Counted from the stretch's first letter, positions 26,892 to 35,829 are shown. The stretch is 64,000 nucleotides of DNA from CAIKMD01 sp963729935 (GCA_963729935.1 CAVSPW010000009.1:1-64000), one strand, 5' to 3'. The notes: generated from the sequence alone by a model not told the origin. Made by a program: numbers and translations.

Positions 26892-27866
26892 TTAGAGGCG
26901 AAGCAAACGCTCCGCATTGAGATGGGCGATCTTTTCCTTGTCGATGTCGTTGAGCGACAGCTTCTCGAAGAACTCCATCCCCACCGTGTTCGCTTCATAG
27001 GGCCAATCGACCGCCCAGATGATGCTGTCGGCGCCGAGCGCGAGCAGGGTGCAGACGAAGGCGGGCTCGTACCAATTCCCGCTCGTCGTCACCACCAGAT
27101 TGTCTTTGAGATATTGCAGCGGCGTTTTCTTGAGGCCGCGTCGCGCGGCCGCCTGATAGCTGTGGTCGTTGAGACGGTGCATCGCGAAGGGCAAGCCCTC
27201 GCCGAGATGGCCGAGGATGATTTTGAGATTCGGATAGGCGTCGAACAGGCCCGAGAACATGAGCCGCAGGAAATGGCAGCTCGTATCGATCGCGAAGCCC
27301 CAGGGCGAGCCCTGCAATTCCTCGTAGCCGCGGAAATAGGATTTCACCGCGTCGGGATGCGGCACGGTCGGATGAAGATAGATCGGCACGCCGAGCGCGG
27401 CGGCGCGCTCGAAGATGCACCAATATTTCTTGTCGTCGAGGAACTCGCCTTGCTGGTGCCCGTGGATCATCGCGCCCTTGAAATCGAGCTCCTTCACCGC
27501 GCGCTGGAGCTCCGCGACCGAGGCCTCCGGATCGGCCGTCGGCAGCGCGGCGAAACCGGCGAAACGGTCGGGATGCCGGTCGATGGCCTGGCGCAGCCGG
27601 TCGTTCGCGTCGCGCGCCATGGGGATCGCGATGTCCTTGCCGAAGCCTTGCGGTCCCGGCGCGCCGAAGGAGAGAACTTGGACGTCGACGCCCGACTCGT
27701 CCATGTGCCGCAATCGCGCCTCGTCGAGATCGAGAAGCTCTTTCGGGATGTCGTGGCCGATCTGCGCGCTGCGGCTGGTGATGAAGAATTTGCGATAATC
27801 GGTCGCGCCGACATGTTCGCGATACATCGGCGTGGTGAAATGCTCTTCGATCGCGATGATCTTCAT
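26892..27866 (-). CDS. Amidohydrolase-2 (resorcylate decarboxylase-like)
   Basis: 324 residues. TIM-barrel metal-dependent enzyme of the ACMSD/gamma-resorcylate decarboxylase group. The N-terminus begins KIIAIEEHF, with the Glu-x-His metal ligands. Later ligands are in IYLHPTVP, ILGHLGEGLPF and WAVDWPYE. The N-terminal EEH and the WY/WF environment fit hydroxybenzoate decarboxylases better than hydrolases. Start is the only good ATG. Single gene, followed on its 3' side by the flavoprotein gene with 125 bases between. Confidence 0.8.
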   Translation of the reverse strand: MKIIAIEEHFTTPMYREHVGATDYRKFFITSRSAQIGHDIPKELLDLDEARLRHMDESGVDVQVLSFGAPGPQGFGKDIAIPMARDANDRLRQAIDRHPDRFAGFAALPTADPEASVAELQRAVKELDFKGAMIHGHQQGEFLDDKKYWCIFERAAALGVPIYLHPTVPHPDAVKSYFRGYEELQGSPWGFAIDTSCHFLRLMFSGLFDAYPNLKIILGHLGEGLPFAMHRLNDHSYQAAARRGLKKTPLQYLKDNLVVTTSGNWYEPAFVCTLLALGADSIIWAVDWPYEANTVGMEFFEKLSLNDIDKEKIAHLNAERLLRL

Positions 27867-28109
27867 GGCCTTATATCCTCCTCGACTACGGCGCCGTTGC
27901 CGGCGGGTTTGCGTTTATCATATCGAACCAGCACCTGCGCCGCGACCTTTCGCGGCGCGCGCCTCGAAATCGCTCCGGCGGCCGAGCGGGCTTGGCACTT
28001 GATCGCCGAGCGCTTCGGGGCCAAATGCCGCTTGATGTCACAAGCGTCCCCCGCGGGCCGGGCCGGCAAACCTAAAATTTACGAAACAAAGCAAATTAAT
28101 TATTGTATT

Positions 28110-28583
28110 TCAATTATTTACTAAATAGGCTAGCCGGTCGAGCAGGCCCTGGAGAATATAGGCCGCCGCCGCCTTGTCGATGAGCTCGGCGCGCCGCTTG
28201 CGCGAAAGATCGCCCTCGATCATCCCGCGCTCGACCGCGGCCGTGGACAGGCGCTCGTCCCAGAATACGATCGGGAGATCGATCTCCGCCACGAGGTTCT
28301 TCGCGAATTGGCGCACGCCCTGCGTGCGCGGCGTATCGCCGCCGTCGAGCGCCAGGGGCAAGCCGATCACAATTCCTCCGACGCCGTGCTTGGCGATCTC
28401 GCCGCGCAAGCGCTGAACATCGTCGCGGAACCGGCCGCGGCGGATCGTGTCCAAGGGCGTTGCCACCATCAAGGTCGTGTCGGAGAGCGCCATGCCGATG
28501 GTCTTGGTCCCGACATCGAGTCCGAGGAGCCGCGCGCCTTTTGACAGGAAGAGCTTGAGGTCGCTGGGGTTGCAGAGGGGCAT
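28110..28583 (-). CDS. ruvX: RuvX/YqgF Holliday-junction resolvase-like nuclease
   Basis: 157 residues. RNase H-fold nuclease. The N-terminal motif LLGLDVGTKTIGMALSD carries the first catalytic Asp; VIGLPLALDGGDTPRT and FWDERLSTAAVERG follow, and DKAAAAYILQGLLD ends the fold. Members act in rRNA 16S 5'-end processing and/or recombination. The upstream gap is AT-rich (28072-28125). It is divergent from gatC with 57 bases between the starts, so the two probably share a promoter region. Confidence 0.92.
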   Translation of the reverse strand: MPLCNPSDLKLFLSKGARLLGLDVGTKTIGMALSDTTLMVATPLDTIRRGRFRDDVQRLRGEIAKHGVGGIVIGLPLALDGGDTPRTQGVRQFAKNLVAEIDLPIVFWDERLSTAAVERGMIEGDLSRKRRAELIDKAAAAYILQGLLDRLAYLVNN

Positions 28584-28640
28584 GGGCGATGGTAGACGGA
28601 TTCGCGACGGAAATCCTCTCAGGCCGGAGACATCGACATC

Positions 28641-28928
28641 ATGGCATTGGACAAGGCCACCGTGGCGCGAATCGCCTCCTTGGCGCGCATCAAGGTGACC
28701 GAGGAAGAGCAGACGCGCCTTGCCGGCGAACTCACCCAGATCCTCACCTGGATCGAGCAACTGAGCGAGGTCGACACGGCGGACGTCGAGCCGATGGCGA
28801 GCGTCGTCCATATGAAATTGCCGATGCGCGAGGATTTGGTCAATGACGGCAATATCCGCGACAAGCTTCTGGCGAATGCGCCGCGGCAGGCGCGCGGCTT
28901 CTTCGCCGTGCCCAAGGTGGTCGAGTGA
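28641..28928 (+). CDS. gatC: Asp/Glu-tRNA amidotransferase subunit C
   Basis: 95 residues. GatC holds GatA and GatB together. The family pattern is present: VARIASLARIKVTEEEQ, LTQILTWIEQLSEVDT, VEPMASVVHMKLPMRED and the C-terminal FFAVPKVVE. Typical length. The stop overlaps the GTG start of gatA (GTGA), so the two are translationally coupled. Confidence 0.95.
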   Translation: MALDKATVARIASLARIKVTEEEQTRLAGELTQILTWIEQLSEVDTADVEPMASVVHMKLPMREDLVNDGNIRDKLLANAPRQARGFFAVPKVVE

Positions 28929-30406
28929 GCGCTCTTACGGAATTCGGTCTGGCCGAGGCGCGCGACGGTTTGCGCGCGAAGAAATTCTCGGCGCGCGAGA
29001 TGGCCCAAGCGCATATCGAGGCGGTCGCGGCGGCGCGGCCCTTGAACGCCTATCTCTGCGAGACGCCGGAGAAAGCGCTCGCCATGGCGGCGGATAGCGA
29101 TGCGCGGCTCGCGCGCGGGCAAGCGCGGCCGCTCGAGGGCCTGCCGCTCGCGATTAAGGATCTCTTCTGCACCGAGAACGTGCCGACGACTGCGGCCTCG
29201 CGTATCCTTGAAGGTTTCAAGCCGCCCTATGAATCGACCGTGACCGCCAATCTGTGGCGCGACGGCGCGGTGATGCTGGGCAAGACGAATCTCGACGAGT
29301 TCGCCATGGGCTCGGCCAACATCACCAGCGCCTTCGGCCAGGTCGAAAATCCCTGGCGCCGGCGCGGCGACAACCGGCCGCTCGTGCCGGGCGGTTCCTC
29401 CGGCGGCTCGGCCGCGGCCGTCGCCGCGCGTGCCGCCCTTGCCGCGACCGGGACCGATACGGGCGGCTCGATCCGCCAGCCGGCGAGCTTTTGCGGGATC
29501 GTCGGCTTGAAGCCGACCTATGGGCGATGCTCGCGGTGGGGGATCGTCGCTTTTGCCTCCTCGCTCGACCAGGCCGGGCCGATGACGCGCAGCGTGCGGG
29601 ATGCGGCGGTCATGCTGAGATCGATGTCGGGTCACGATCCGAAAGATTCGACCTCGGCGCCGGTGCCGGTGCCGGATTTCGAAGCGGCGCTCACCGGCGA
29701 TATCCGTGGCCTGAAAATCGGCATTCCGCGCGAATACCGGATCGACGGCATGCCGGCCGAGATCGAGGCGCTGTGGCAGCGTGGCATCGCGTGGATTAAG
29801 GATGCGGGGGCGGTGCCGGTCGAGGTCAGCCTCAAGATGACCAAATACGCGCTGCCTGCCTACTACATCATCGCACCAGCCGAAGCCTCGTCCAATCTCG
29901 CGCGCTATGACGGGGTGCGATTTGGCCTGCGCGTGCAGGGCGACAGCCTCGACGCGATGTACGAGGCGACGCGCGCCCAAGGCTTCGGCGCCGAGGTGCG
30001 ACGGCGCATTCTCATTGGCACCTACGTGCTCTCGGCCGGTTATTACGACGCTTATTATCTCAAGGCGCAACGCGTGCGGGCGCTGATCGCGCGCGATTTC
30101 GACGAGGCGTTCAAGAGCTGCGACGTGCTGTTGACCCCGACCGCGCCTTCGGCCGCCTTCGCCATCGGCGAGAAGAGCGATGATCCGATCGCGATGTATT
30201 TGAACGACGTCTTCACCGTCACGGTCAATCTGGCCGGATTGCCTGGAATTTCGGTCCCGGCGGGTTTGTCGGGCGATGGGTTGCCGCTGGGGCTGCAGGT
30301 GATCGGCCGGGCGTTCGACGAGGAAACCGTGCTGCGCGTCGGGCATGTGATCGAGGGCGCGGCGCAATTCACGGCGAAGCCGCAATTCATGGCGGGGAGC
30401 GCGTGA
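28925..30406 (+). CDS. gatA: Glu-tRNA(Gln) amidotransferase subunit A
   Basis: 493 residues, normal length. Amidase-signature enzyme that releases ammonia from glutamine or asparagine and feeds it to GatB. The catalytic Lys is in LPLAIKDLFCTE. The Gly/Ser-rich signature is PGGSSGGSAAAVAAR, and the cis-Ser/Ser pair is in GTDTGGSIRQPASFCG. Start is the GTG overlapping the gatC stop; the stop overlaps the gatB ATG. The presence of the complex implies that Gln-tRNA (and perhaps Asn-tRNA) is made by transamidation. Confidence 0.96.
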   Translation: MSALTEFGLAEARDGLRAKKFSAREMAQAHIEAVAAARPLNAYLCETPEKALAMAADSDARLARGQARPLEGLPLAIKDLFCTENVPTTAASRILEGFKPPYESTVTANLWRDGAVMLGKTNLDEFAMGSANITSAFGQVENPWRRRGDNRPLVPGGSSGGSAAAVAARAALAATGTDTGGSIRQPASFCGIVGLKPTYGRCSRWGIVAFASSLDQAGPMTRSVRDAAVMLRSMSGHDPKDSTSAPVPVPDFEAALTGDIRGLKIGIPREYRIDGMPAEIEALWQRGIAWIKDAGAVPVEVSLKMTKYALPAYYIIAPAEASSNLARYDGVRFGLRVQGDSLDAMYEATRAQGFGAEVRRRILIGTYVLSAGYYDAYYLKAQRVRALIARDFDEAFKSCDVLLTPTAPSAAFAIGEKSDDPIAMYLNDVFTVTVNLAGLPGISVPAGLSGDGLPLGLQVIGRAFDEETVLRVGHVIEGAAQFTAKPQFMAGSA

Positions 30407-31872
30407 TGAGCCTGATCAAGGGCGAGACCGGCGATTGGGAGGTGGTGATCGGGCTCGAAGTGCATGCCCAGGTCACTTCGAACGCCAAGCTCTTTTCGGG
30501 CGCGGCCACGGCGTTTGGCGCCGAGCCCAACACGCAGGTGTCGCTGGTCGATGCGGCTTTTCCGGGCATGCTGCCGGTGATCAACAAGCATTGCGTCGAA
30601 CAGGCGGTCAAAACCGGCCTCGGCATCGATGCGCAGATCAATCTCGTCTCGGTGTTCGATCGCAAGAATTATTTCTATGCGGACCTGCCCGCGGGCTATC
30701 AGATCTCGCAATTTACGCGGCCGATCGTCGGCAAGGGCAAGCTCGCCCTCGACATGGCCGACGGCGCGACGCGCGAGATCGGCATCACCCGGCTTCACCT
30801 CGAACAGGATGCCGGCAAGAGCCTGCACGATCAGCACCCGAGCCAGACTTACGTCGATCTCAACCGCGCGGGCGTCGCGCTGATGGAGATCGTCTCCGAG
30901 CCCGATCTCCGGAGCGCCGAGGAGGCTGGCGCTTACCTGAAGAAGCTGCGCTCGATCCTGCGCTATCTCGGCACCTGCGACGGCAATATGGAAGAAGGCT
31001 CGATGCGGTGCGACTGCAATGTCTCTGTGAGGAAGTCCGGCGACAAGCTCGGAACGCGTTGCGAGATCAAGAACGTCAATTCCATTCGCTTCGTGATGCA
31101 GGCGATCGAACACGAGGCGCGGCGCCAAATCGCAGTGATCGAGGACGGCGGCACGATCAAACAGGAAACCCGGCTCTTCGATTCCGGCCGCGGCGTCACG
31201 CGCCCGATGCGCTCCAAAGAGGAGGCGCATGATTACCGCTATTTCCCCGATCCCGACTTGCTGCCGCTGGAGCTCGATGCTGAATGGGTCGCGGCTTTGA
31301 AGCGCGACCTGCCCGAACTGCCCGACGCCAAGAAGGCGCGGTTTATCGCGAACTACGGATTAACGTCACCTCAAGCAACGTGGCTCGTGGATGAACGGGA
31401 TGTTGCAGACGCTTATGAAAATCTATATCGCAAAGTGGTCAAGGTGGTTTCAATTTCACCAAGTGCGACTGCAAATACCATCATCAATTCGGTCTCTTTC
31501 GTGGCAAACGAGACGCATAGGAGTGCCGCCGATCTCATCCAGAACACGGACGTCGCAGGCGTGCTCATCATGCAGCAACAGAACCGCATTTCTGGTCGAG
31601 TGGTGAAGGAAGTACTGCAAGAAATGGCTCGAACAACCAAAGATGCCGAAACGGTCGTCGCGGAGAAAGGCCTGAGTCAGGAGAGCGACGCCGGTGCGAT
31701 CGAGCAGGCGATCGACGCGGTGCTCGCCAAGGAAGCGGCGAAGATTGCGGAATATCGCGCGGGCAAGGAGAAGCTCTTGGGCTTCTTCGTCGGCCAGGTG
31801 ATGAAGGCGACGCAAGGCAAGGCCAACCCCGGTCTCGTCAACGACCTCCTGAAGAAGAAACTGGCCGGCTGA
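30403..31872 (+). CDS. gatB: Asp/Glu-tRNA amidotransferase subunit B (mosaic)
   Basis: 489 residues. The kinase-like domain starts WEVVIGLEVHAQV and has LFSGAATAFGAEPN, then GVALMEIVSEPDL and GSMRCDCNVSVR. The C-terminal YqeY-like tail ends FFVGQVMKATQGKANP, as expected. Between about 31345 and 31680 the DNA turns AT-richer, with codons otherwise rare in the gene (TTA, CAA, TCA, ATT, AAT). The protein there (SPQATWLVDERDVADAY to ARTTKDAE) is only weakly GatB-like. The reading frame is intact, so the gene is probably functional. The segment looks like a recombination patch from another lineage. Confidence 0.9.
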   Translation: MMSLIKGETGDWEVVIGLEVHAQVTSNAKLFSGAATAFGAEPNTQVSLVDAAFPGMLPVINKHCVEQAVKTGLGIDAQINLVSVFDRKNYFYADLPAGYQISQFTRPIVGKGKLALDMADGATREIGITRLHLEQDAGKSLHDQHPSQTYVDLNRAGVALMEIVSEPDLRSAEEAGAYLKKLRSILRYLGTCDGNMEEGSMRCDCNVSVRKSGDKLGTRCEIKNVNSIRFVMQAIEHEARRQIAVIEDGGTIKQETRLFDSGRGVTRPMRSKEEAHDYRYFPDPDLLPLELDAEWVAALKRDLPELPDAKKARFIANYGLTSPQATWLVDERDVADAYENLYRKVVKVVSISPSATANTIINSVSFVANETHRSAADLIQNTDVAGVLIMQQQNRISGRVVKEVLQEMARTTKDAETVVAEKGLSQESDAGAIEQAIDAVLAKEAAKIAEYRAGKEKLLGFFVGQVMKATQGKANPGLVNDLLKKKLAG

Positions 31873-31875
31873 GAT

Positions 31876-33318
31876 TCACGCCCGGCCGTAAGTATCCTCG
31901 TAGCGAATGATGTCGTCTTCGCCCAGATAGGAGCCCGATTGCACCTCGATGAGGTGAAGCGGAATCTTGCCTGGATTTTCCAGCCTGTGGCGCGTGCCGA
32001 TGGGAATGAAGGTCGATTGGTTTTCGTGAAGGATCATTTCCTCGTCGCCCTTGGTCACCTTGGCGGTGCCGGTGACCACGACCCAATGCTCGGCGCGATG
32101 GTGGTGCATCTGGAGGCTCAATATCCCGCCCGGTTTCACCATGATGTGCTTCACCTGCACGCGCTCTCCGCCATGGATGGAGCGATACGTGCCCCAGGGG
32201 CGATGCACGAGCGGGTGGGTCGAGAGCTCGCTGCGCCCATTCTTCTCGAGACGTGCGATGAGTTTCTTCACATCCTGCGCGCGGTCGCGCCTTGCGACCA
32301 TCACCGCATCGCCGGTCGCGACGATGACCAGGTCGTCGACCCCGAGCGTCGTCACAAGCCCCTGCTCGGCGCGCACGTAACAATTCTTCGACTCTTCGAG
32401 GATCACGTCGCCGATCGCCACGTTTCCCTCGCGGTCTTTCGCGCCGTTGCCGACCTGCCAGAGCGCATCCCAGGTACCGACATCGCTCCAACCCATCTCG
32501 ACCGGAACCACCGCGGCATGGGGCGTATGCTCCATCACGGCATAATCGATCGAATTTGCCGGCGCCTTGGCGAAGGCCTCGCGGTCGAGCCGGAGGAAAT
32601 CCAGATCGCGTTTCGCCTTGGCCAGCGCCTCCTTGCATGCCGCGACCACGCGCGGTTGAAGCCGTTCGAGCTCTTTGAGGAGCAGGGCAACAGGGAAGAG
32701 GAAGATCCCGCTGTTCCACGAATAATCGCCCGACTTCAGATAAGCCTCGGCGTGCTTGCGGTCGGGCTTTTCGACGAAGCCCGCGACGGCGAAAGCTCCG
32801 GCAATGTCCGCGAGAGCGGCGCCTCGCTTGATGTAGCCATAGCCGGTCTCGGGCCGATCCGCCTTGATGCCGAAGGTGACGAGGCTGCCCTTGGCCGCGG
32901 CTGCGCTGGCCAGCCCGATCGCGGTCTGGAAGGCGGCGATATCGGCGATCACGTGATCCGACGGCATGATTAACAGAAGCGCGTCGGGTTCGGTCTCGGC
33001 GAGCATCAAGGCCGCGATGCAGCAGGCGGGCGCGGTGTTGCGGCCCAAGGGCTCCAGAACGATCGCGCGCGGCGCGACGTTCACGAGGCGAAGCTGCTCG
33101 GCGACGATGAAACGGTGCTCGTCATTGGCGACGACGAAGGGCGGGGCGAAGCGCGCCTGATCCGCCACGCGCAGCGCCGCCTCCTGCAATAAGGTGTGGT
33201 CGGAGACCAGCGGCAGGAACTGCTTCGGGTATTGCGCCCGGGACATCGGCCATAGCCGCGTACCCGATCCGCCCGATAAGATCACGGGATGGATGACCGG
33301 AAGGGTTTCGGCCGGCAT
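31876..33318 (-). CDS. manC: Mannose-1-P guanylyltransferase/Man-6-P isomerase
   Basis: 480 residues, type II bifunctional enzyme. The nucleotidyltransferase half starts ILSGGSGTRLWPMSRAQYPK, then EPLGRNTAPA and the FVEKPD signature. The C-terminal cupin isomerase half has HRPWGTYRSIHGG, QMHHHRAEHWVVV and IGTRHRLENPG. It supplies GDP-mannose for polysaccharide synthesis. The name manC/cpsB is by family resemblance. Start is the ATG seven bases after AGGAG. It converges on gatB with three bases between stops; GGCCGG/CCGGCC there could act as a weak two-way terminator. Confidence 0.93.
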   Translation of the reverse strand: MPAETLPVIHPVILSGGSGTRLWPMSRAQYPKQFLPLVSDHTLLQEAALRVADQARFAPPFVVANDEHRFIVAEQLRLVNVAPRAIVLEPLGRNTAPACCIAALMLAETEPDALLLIMPSDHVIADIAAFQTAIGLASAAAAKGSLVTFGIKADRPETGYGYIKRGAALADIAGAFAVAGFVEKPDRKHAEAYLKSGDYSWNSGIFLFPVALLLKELERLQPRVVAACKEALAKAKRDLDFLRLDREAFAKAPANSIDYAVMEHTPHAAVVPVEMGWSDVGTWDALWQVGNGAKDREGNVAIGDVILEESKNCYVRAEQGLVTTLGVDDLVIVATGDAVMVARRDRAQDVKKLIARLEKNGRSELSTHPLVHRPWGTYRSIHGGERVQVKHIMVKPGGILSLQMHHHRAEHWVVVTGTAKVTKGDEEMILHENQSTFIPIGTRHRLENPGKIPLHLIEVQSGSYLGEDDIIRYEDTYGRA

Positions 33319-33386
33319 CAGATGTCTCCTTGCCACGATGGCGGCATGTATCGGCATATTAATGCCGCAAACCCGCGGAGGAAGGA

Positions 33387-34004
33387 ATGATCGAACTCTA
33401 TACCTGGGGAACGCCCAACGGCAAAAAGGTCTCCGTCATGCTCGAGGAGATCGGGCTGCCATATAACGTTCATCCGATCCAGATCGGCCAAGGCGACCAG
33501 TTCAAGCCCGATTACGTCGCCATCAATCCGAATTCCAAGATCCCGGCGATCACCGATACCGAGGGGCCGGGCGGAAAGCCGATCAACGTGTTCGAATCGG
33601 GCGCGATTCTCATCTACCTCGCGGAAAAGACCGGCAAGCTCCTGCCGCGCGAGCCGGCTGCCCGGATCGAAACCCTCGAATGGCTGATGTTTCAAATGGG
33701 CGGGGTCGGGCCGATGTTCGGCCAGGCCCATCATTTCCTGCGCCAAGTCAAGGAACCCAATCCCTATGGCGCGGAGCGCTATACCAAAGAGACGCGACGC
33801 CTTTACGGCGTCATGGATGGCCGGCTGCGGAAGGTGGAGTATCTCGCCGGCGCTTACTCGATCGCCGATATCGCGACCTATCCCTGGGTTGCGCGCCATG
33901 AATGGCATCATGTGCAACTGGCGGAATTTCCCAACGTCGCGCGCTGGTACGCGGCGATCGGCGCGCGTCCGGCGGTTCAGCGTGGCATGAACGTGCCGTC
34001 CTGA
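33387..34004 (+). CDS. Glutathione S-transferase family protein
   Basis: 205 residues. Thioredoxin-like N-terminal domain (IELYTWGTPNGKKVSVMLEE, with TPNG at the active-site turn; NPNSKIPAI; FESGAILIYLAEKTG) and the all-alpha C-terminal domain (YSIADIATYPW with the N-capping box). The TPNG turn and the ESGAIL motif are those of the Nu-class or YfcG/YghU-type GSTs, which act as disulfide-bond reductases using glutathione. Start after GAGGAAGG. Single gene. Confidence 0.88.
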   Translation: MIELYTWGTPNGKKVSVMLEEIGLPYNVHPIQIGQGDQFKPDYVAINPNSKIPAITDTEGPGGKPINVFESGAILIYLAEKTGKLLPREPAARIETLEWLMFQMGGVGPMFGQAHHFLRQVKEPNPYGAERYTKETRRLYGVMDGRLRKVEYLAGAYSIADIATYPWVARHEWHHVQLAEFPNVARWYAAIGARPAVQRGMNVPS

Positions 34005-34023
34005 GCGGAGCGGCACGCGCGCG

Positions 34024-34239
34024 CTAGGCGGCGGTGCGGGGGCGTCCGGCGCGGCGTACCGGCCGCACGAAGGCCGCCACATTGCTGTCCGGGTGCCGAT
34101 CGATGCTCTGCAACTCTTCGCGGCATCGCTCGAGGATTTCCATGTCGCGGGCATCCTCACGGTCCGAAATATCCATGTAGCTGAGCTTGATTTCGACCAG
34201 ATCGAGCAGCATTTCGATCGAACGTTTGGACAAATTCAT
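34024..34239 (-). CDS. Small conserved-type protein, 71 aa
   Basis: The sequence is MNLSKRSIEMLLDLVEIKL then SYMDISDREDARDMEILERC, a mostly helical protein with a basic C-terminus (RPVRRAGRPRTA). GGAGG sits five bases before the chosen ATG, and an earlier in-frame ATG lies inside that site, so the start is fixed by the Shine-Dalgarno sequence. It resembles a small hypothetical protein family of alphaproteobacteria. Function unknown. It ends 20 bases from the convergent GST gene and lies just outside the tRNA-Ser island. Confidence 0.6.
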   Translation of the reverse strand: MNLSKRSIEMLLDLVEIKLSYMDISDREDARDMEILERCREELQSIDRHPDSNVAAFVRPVRRAGRPRTAA

Positions 34240-34344
34240 GTCCCCCTCCATTAGCGTTCTACGCTTCGATGATCGATGTAAGTCTCTTAAAATCTTGTAA
34301 ACAAATTGGCCTTTTTTGCCGCAATTGCGTTCGGCGCGGGCGCG

Positions 34345-34373
34345 TTGACACCCGGACGTGCCGCCGGTAGAAC
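34345..34373 (+). promoter_or_regulatory. Sigma-70 type promoter of tRNA-Ser
   Basis: TTGACA is followed after exactly 17 bases by TAGAAC, then about 39 bases to the tRNA. The -35 box is a perfect match; the -10 box matches four of six positions. Confidence 0.6.
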
Positions 34374-34411
34374 CCAACCCCGGCATACGCCGTGTCGCAC
34401 CGCTCATCGGT

Positions 34412-34503
34412 GGAGGGGTGGCCGAGTGGCTGAAGGCGGCGGTTTGCTAAACCGTTATAGGGGTCAAACCCTATCGTAGGTTCGAATCCTATCCCCTCCG
34501 CCA
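34412..34503 (+). tRNA. tRNA-Ser (anticodon GCT)
   Basis: A 92-base tRNA. The acceptor arm GGAGGGG pairs with CCCCTCC, with discriminator G and an encoded CCA. The anticodon loop TTTGCTAAA gives GCT, decoding AGC/AGU. A long variable arm (ATAGGGGTCAAACCCTAT) marks it as tRNA-Ser. The T arm is GTAGG-TTCGAAT-CCTAT. It is intact and forms the left end of the accessory island: the 3' half is repeated at 52321. Confidence 0.98.
34457..34492 (+). repeat. attL-like direct repeat in the tRNA 3' half
   Basis: 36 bases covering the variable arm and T arm of tRNA-Ser. They are repeated exactly at 52321-52356. This is the usual place where tyrosine-recombinase elements integrate, in tRNA 3' ends. Confidence 0.8.
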
Positions 34504-34853
34504 CCTCTCTGTTATTCAAGCCACTTTCGTGTAATCATGAAGACGACGTTGCGCGTGAGAACGCGTTGCGCCGGGTGTGTCGCCACCGGATTGCCACTGC
34601 GGCAGTCGTATCCTGGTCTTGGAAGCGTCTGCTGGCGCCTCAGAGACGTGCAAGTAGCCCCAGCACTCCTGCTCGCGCAACAAGGCTTAGCGGATCAGCG
34701 CCCGGACGTGCCTTGCCCGTCCGCGACGGGAGGTGTTCGAGATTCGCCTCGCGCTGCCGCTTTTTCGCCAAATCTGGCATGGCGGCCTGAATGCTCGGAT
34801 CGCAGCGCGGACACGCGCAACGTTCACATCTCGTTCCGCGCTGATACGATTTT
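34504..34853. other. Gene-free left arm of the island
   Basis: About 350 bases after the tRNA with no frame that reads as a protein on either strand. There are only low-quality Arg/Pro/Ser-rich frames. No integrase remnant is seen. Confidence 0.5.
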
Positions 34854-35072
34854 TCAGCCTGGGACGAAGCGGCGCCGGTCGGCGAGGACGGCGGTCGAAA
34901 GCGTTTTACTGTGGCTGGGATCCGAGGCAAGGACGACGCGGGCGTAAGTGAGCCCGTCGTTTCCCGGGAAAATGTCCTGAACAATCCAGTCGGATCCAAT
35001 GCGCCCAAAGAGGCGCGCCTGTGCATCGCGAAATCTCTGCCCCGGCTTGATCGGCTTCTCCAACCTCATCAT
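34854..35072 (-). CDS. Small conserved-type protein, 72 aa
   Basis: The sequence runs MMRLEKPIKPGQRFRDAQ, WIVQDIFPGNDGLTYARVV and SKTLSTAVLADRRRF. The alternating beta pattern suggests a small SH3-like barrel. I recognise the style of a short alphaproteobacterial hypothetical family but no function. No strong ribosome binding site is seen. First gene inside the island, on the minus strand with the peptidase and CBS genes upstream of it. Confidence 0.5.
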   Translation of the reverse strand: MMRLEKPIKPGQRFRDAQARLFGRIGSDWIVQDIFPGNDGLTYARVVLASDPSHSKTLSTAVLADRRRFVPG

Positions 35073-35211
35073 GCTAGTGTAGCACGAGGATCGCTGGATA
35101 TGGAGGCGGAACGGGCGGCACTCTTCGGCGCCGCCTCATCGATCTCAAAAAATTGATCTGGTCGAGGCAACGCTGTGGCTTCAGATGGCGCGTCGCCGAT
35201 GTCGGGCGCGG

Positions 35212-35814
35212 CTAGCCTTGCCCGGGCGGCGGGCCATTCGCCGCCAGACCGACGGAACTTGATCGGGCAGGAGCGCGGCGCCCGCGAATGATCGCGTCCG
35301 CCTCACGTCCGGAGAGGCGCCGCCGCTCTGTAAGGGCCCTCGCCAGCCTTTCGACCGCGGCCGAAATCCGCGGATCATTGAGTGTCTGGCGAACCCACTC
35401 TCTGGCGAAGTTCATATAAGCCGCGGCGGTCTTTCTCGATCGGAAGAATTTCATCGCCAAGGTGAATGCCATATCGACATCCATCGCTCCTCCGTAGTCG
35501 CGTCCCGAATCTCGAGGAGCGTATTTTTCCTGTGCCAAGGGGCCGGCGAGGCAAAGCATAATCGATTTCTGAACTCGGGCCCGGACGGAAGCTCTGCCCG
35601 CCAGCGGTGATTCCATGCCACGAAAGGGATTCTCGTGCGTCGTTTCCCCGCCATATAATTCGTCGCCATCGATGCTGATCGATTTGATCCGCAAATGCAT
35701 CAGATGGCACATCACGGCGTGGCCGGCTTCATGGTAGGCAGAAGCGGAAACCGGGCCTTCGGGGGATTTCCTTCTCATCGAGCCGCCGCGGGTCTTCCGC
35801 ACATGCTCGTCCAT
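35212..35814 (-). CDS. Stand-alone M41-like (FtsH-type) peptidase domain
   Basis: 200 residues. The zinc motif HEAGH is at residues 28-32 (SASAYHEAGHAVMCHLM), and a likely third ligand is in GGAMDVDMAF (Asp112 or 114). AGPLAQEKYAP corresponds to the GRAAEE helix of FtsH peptidase domains. There is no AAA+ domain and no membrane segment, so the peptidase part exists alone. It is probably a soluble zinc protein working with a separate unfoldase or on unfolded substrates; that is inference. It lies 15 bases after the CBS gene, so the two are probably one transcript under the FNR-type box at 36333. A second ATG 12 codons on is possible. Confidence 0.7.
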   Translation of the reverse strand: MDEHVRKTRGGSMRRKSPEGPVSASAYHEAGHAVMCHLMHLRIKSISIDGDELYGGETTHENPFRGMESPLAGRASVRARVQKSIMLCLAGPLAQEKYAPRDSGRDYGGAMDVDMAFTLAMKFFRSRKTAAAYMNFAREWVRQTLNDPRISAAVERLARALTERRRLSGREADAIIRGRRAPARSSSVGLAANGPPPGQG

Positions 35815-35829
35815 TGTCGGCCCAAGCGT

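Noticed and set aside
34412..34503. Possibility that the island disrupts tRNA-Ser
   Set aside because: The gene is complete with a paired acceptor and CCA, so decoding should be unaffected.
34640..35026. Cys-containing minus-strand frame in the island's left arm
   Set aside because: Has a CERCACPRC-like stretch but the rest is Arg/Pro/Ser noise, and it overlaps the better 72-aa frame.
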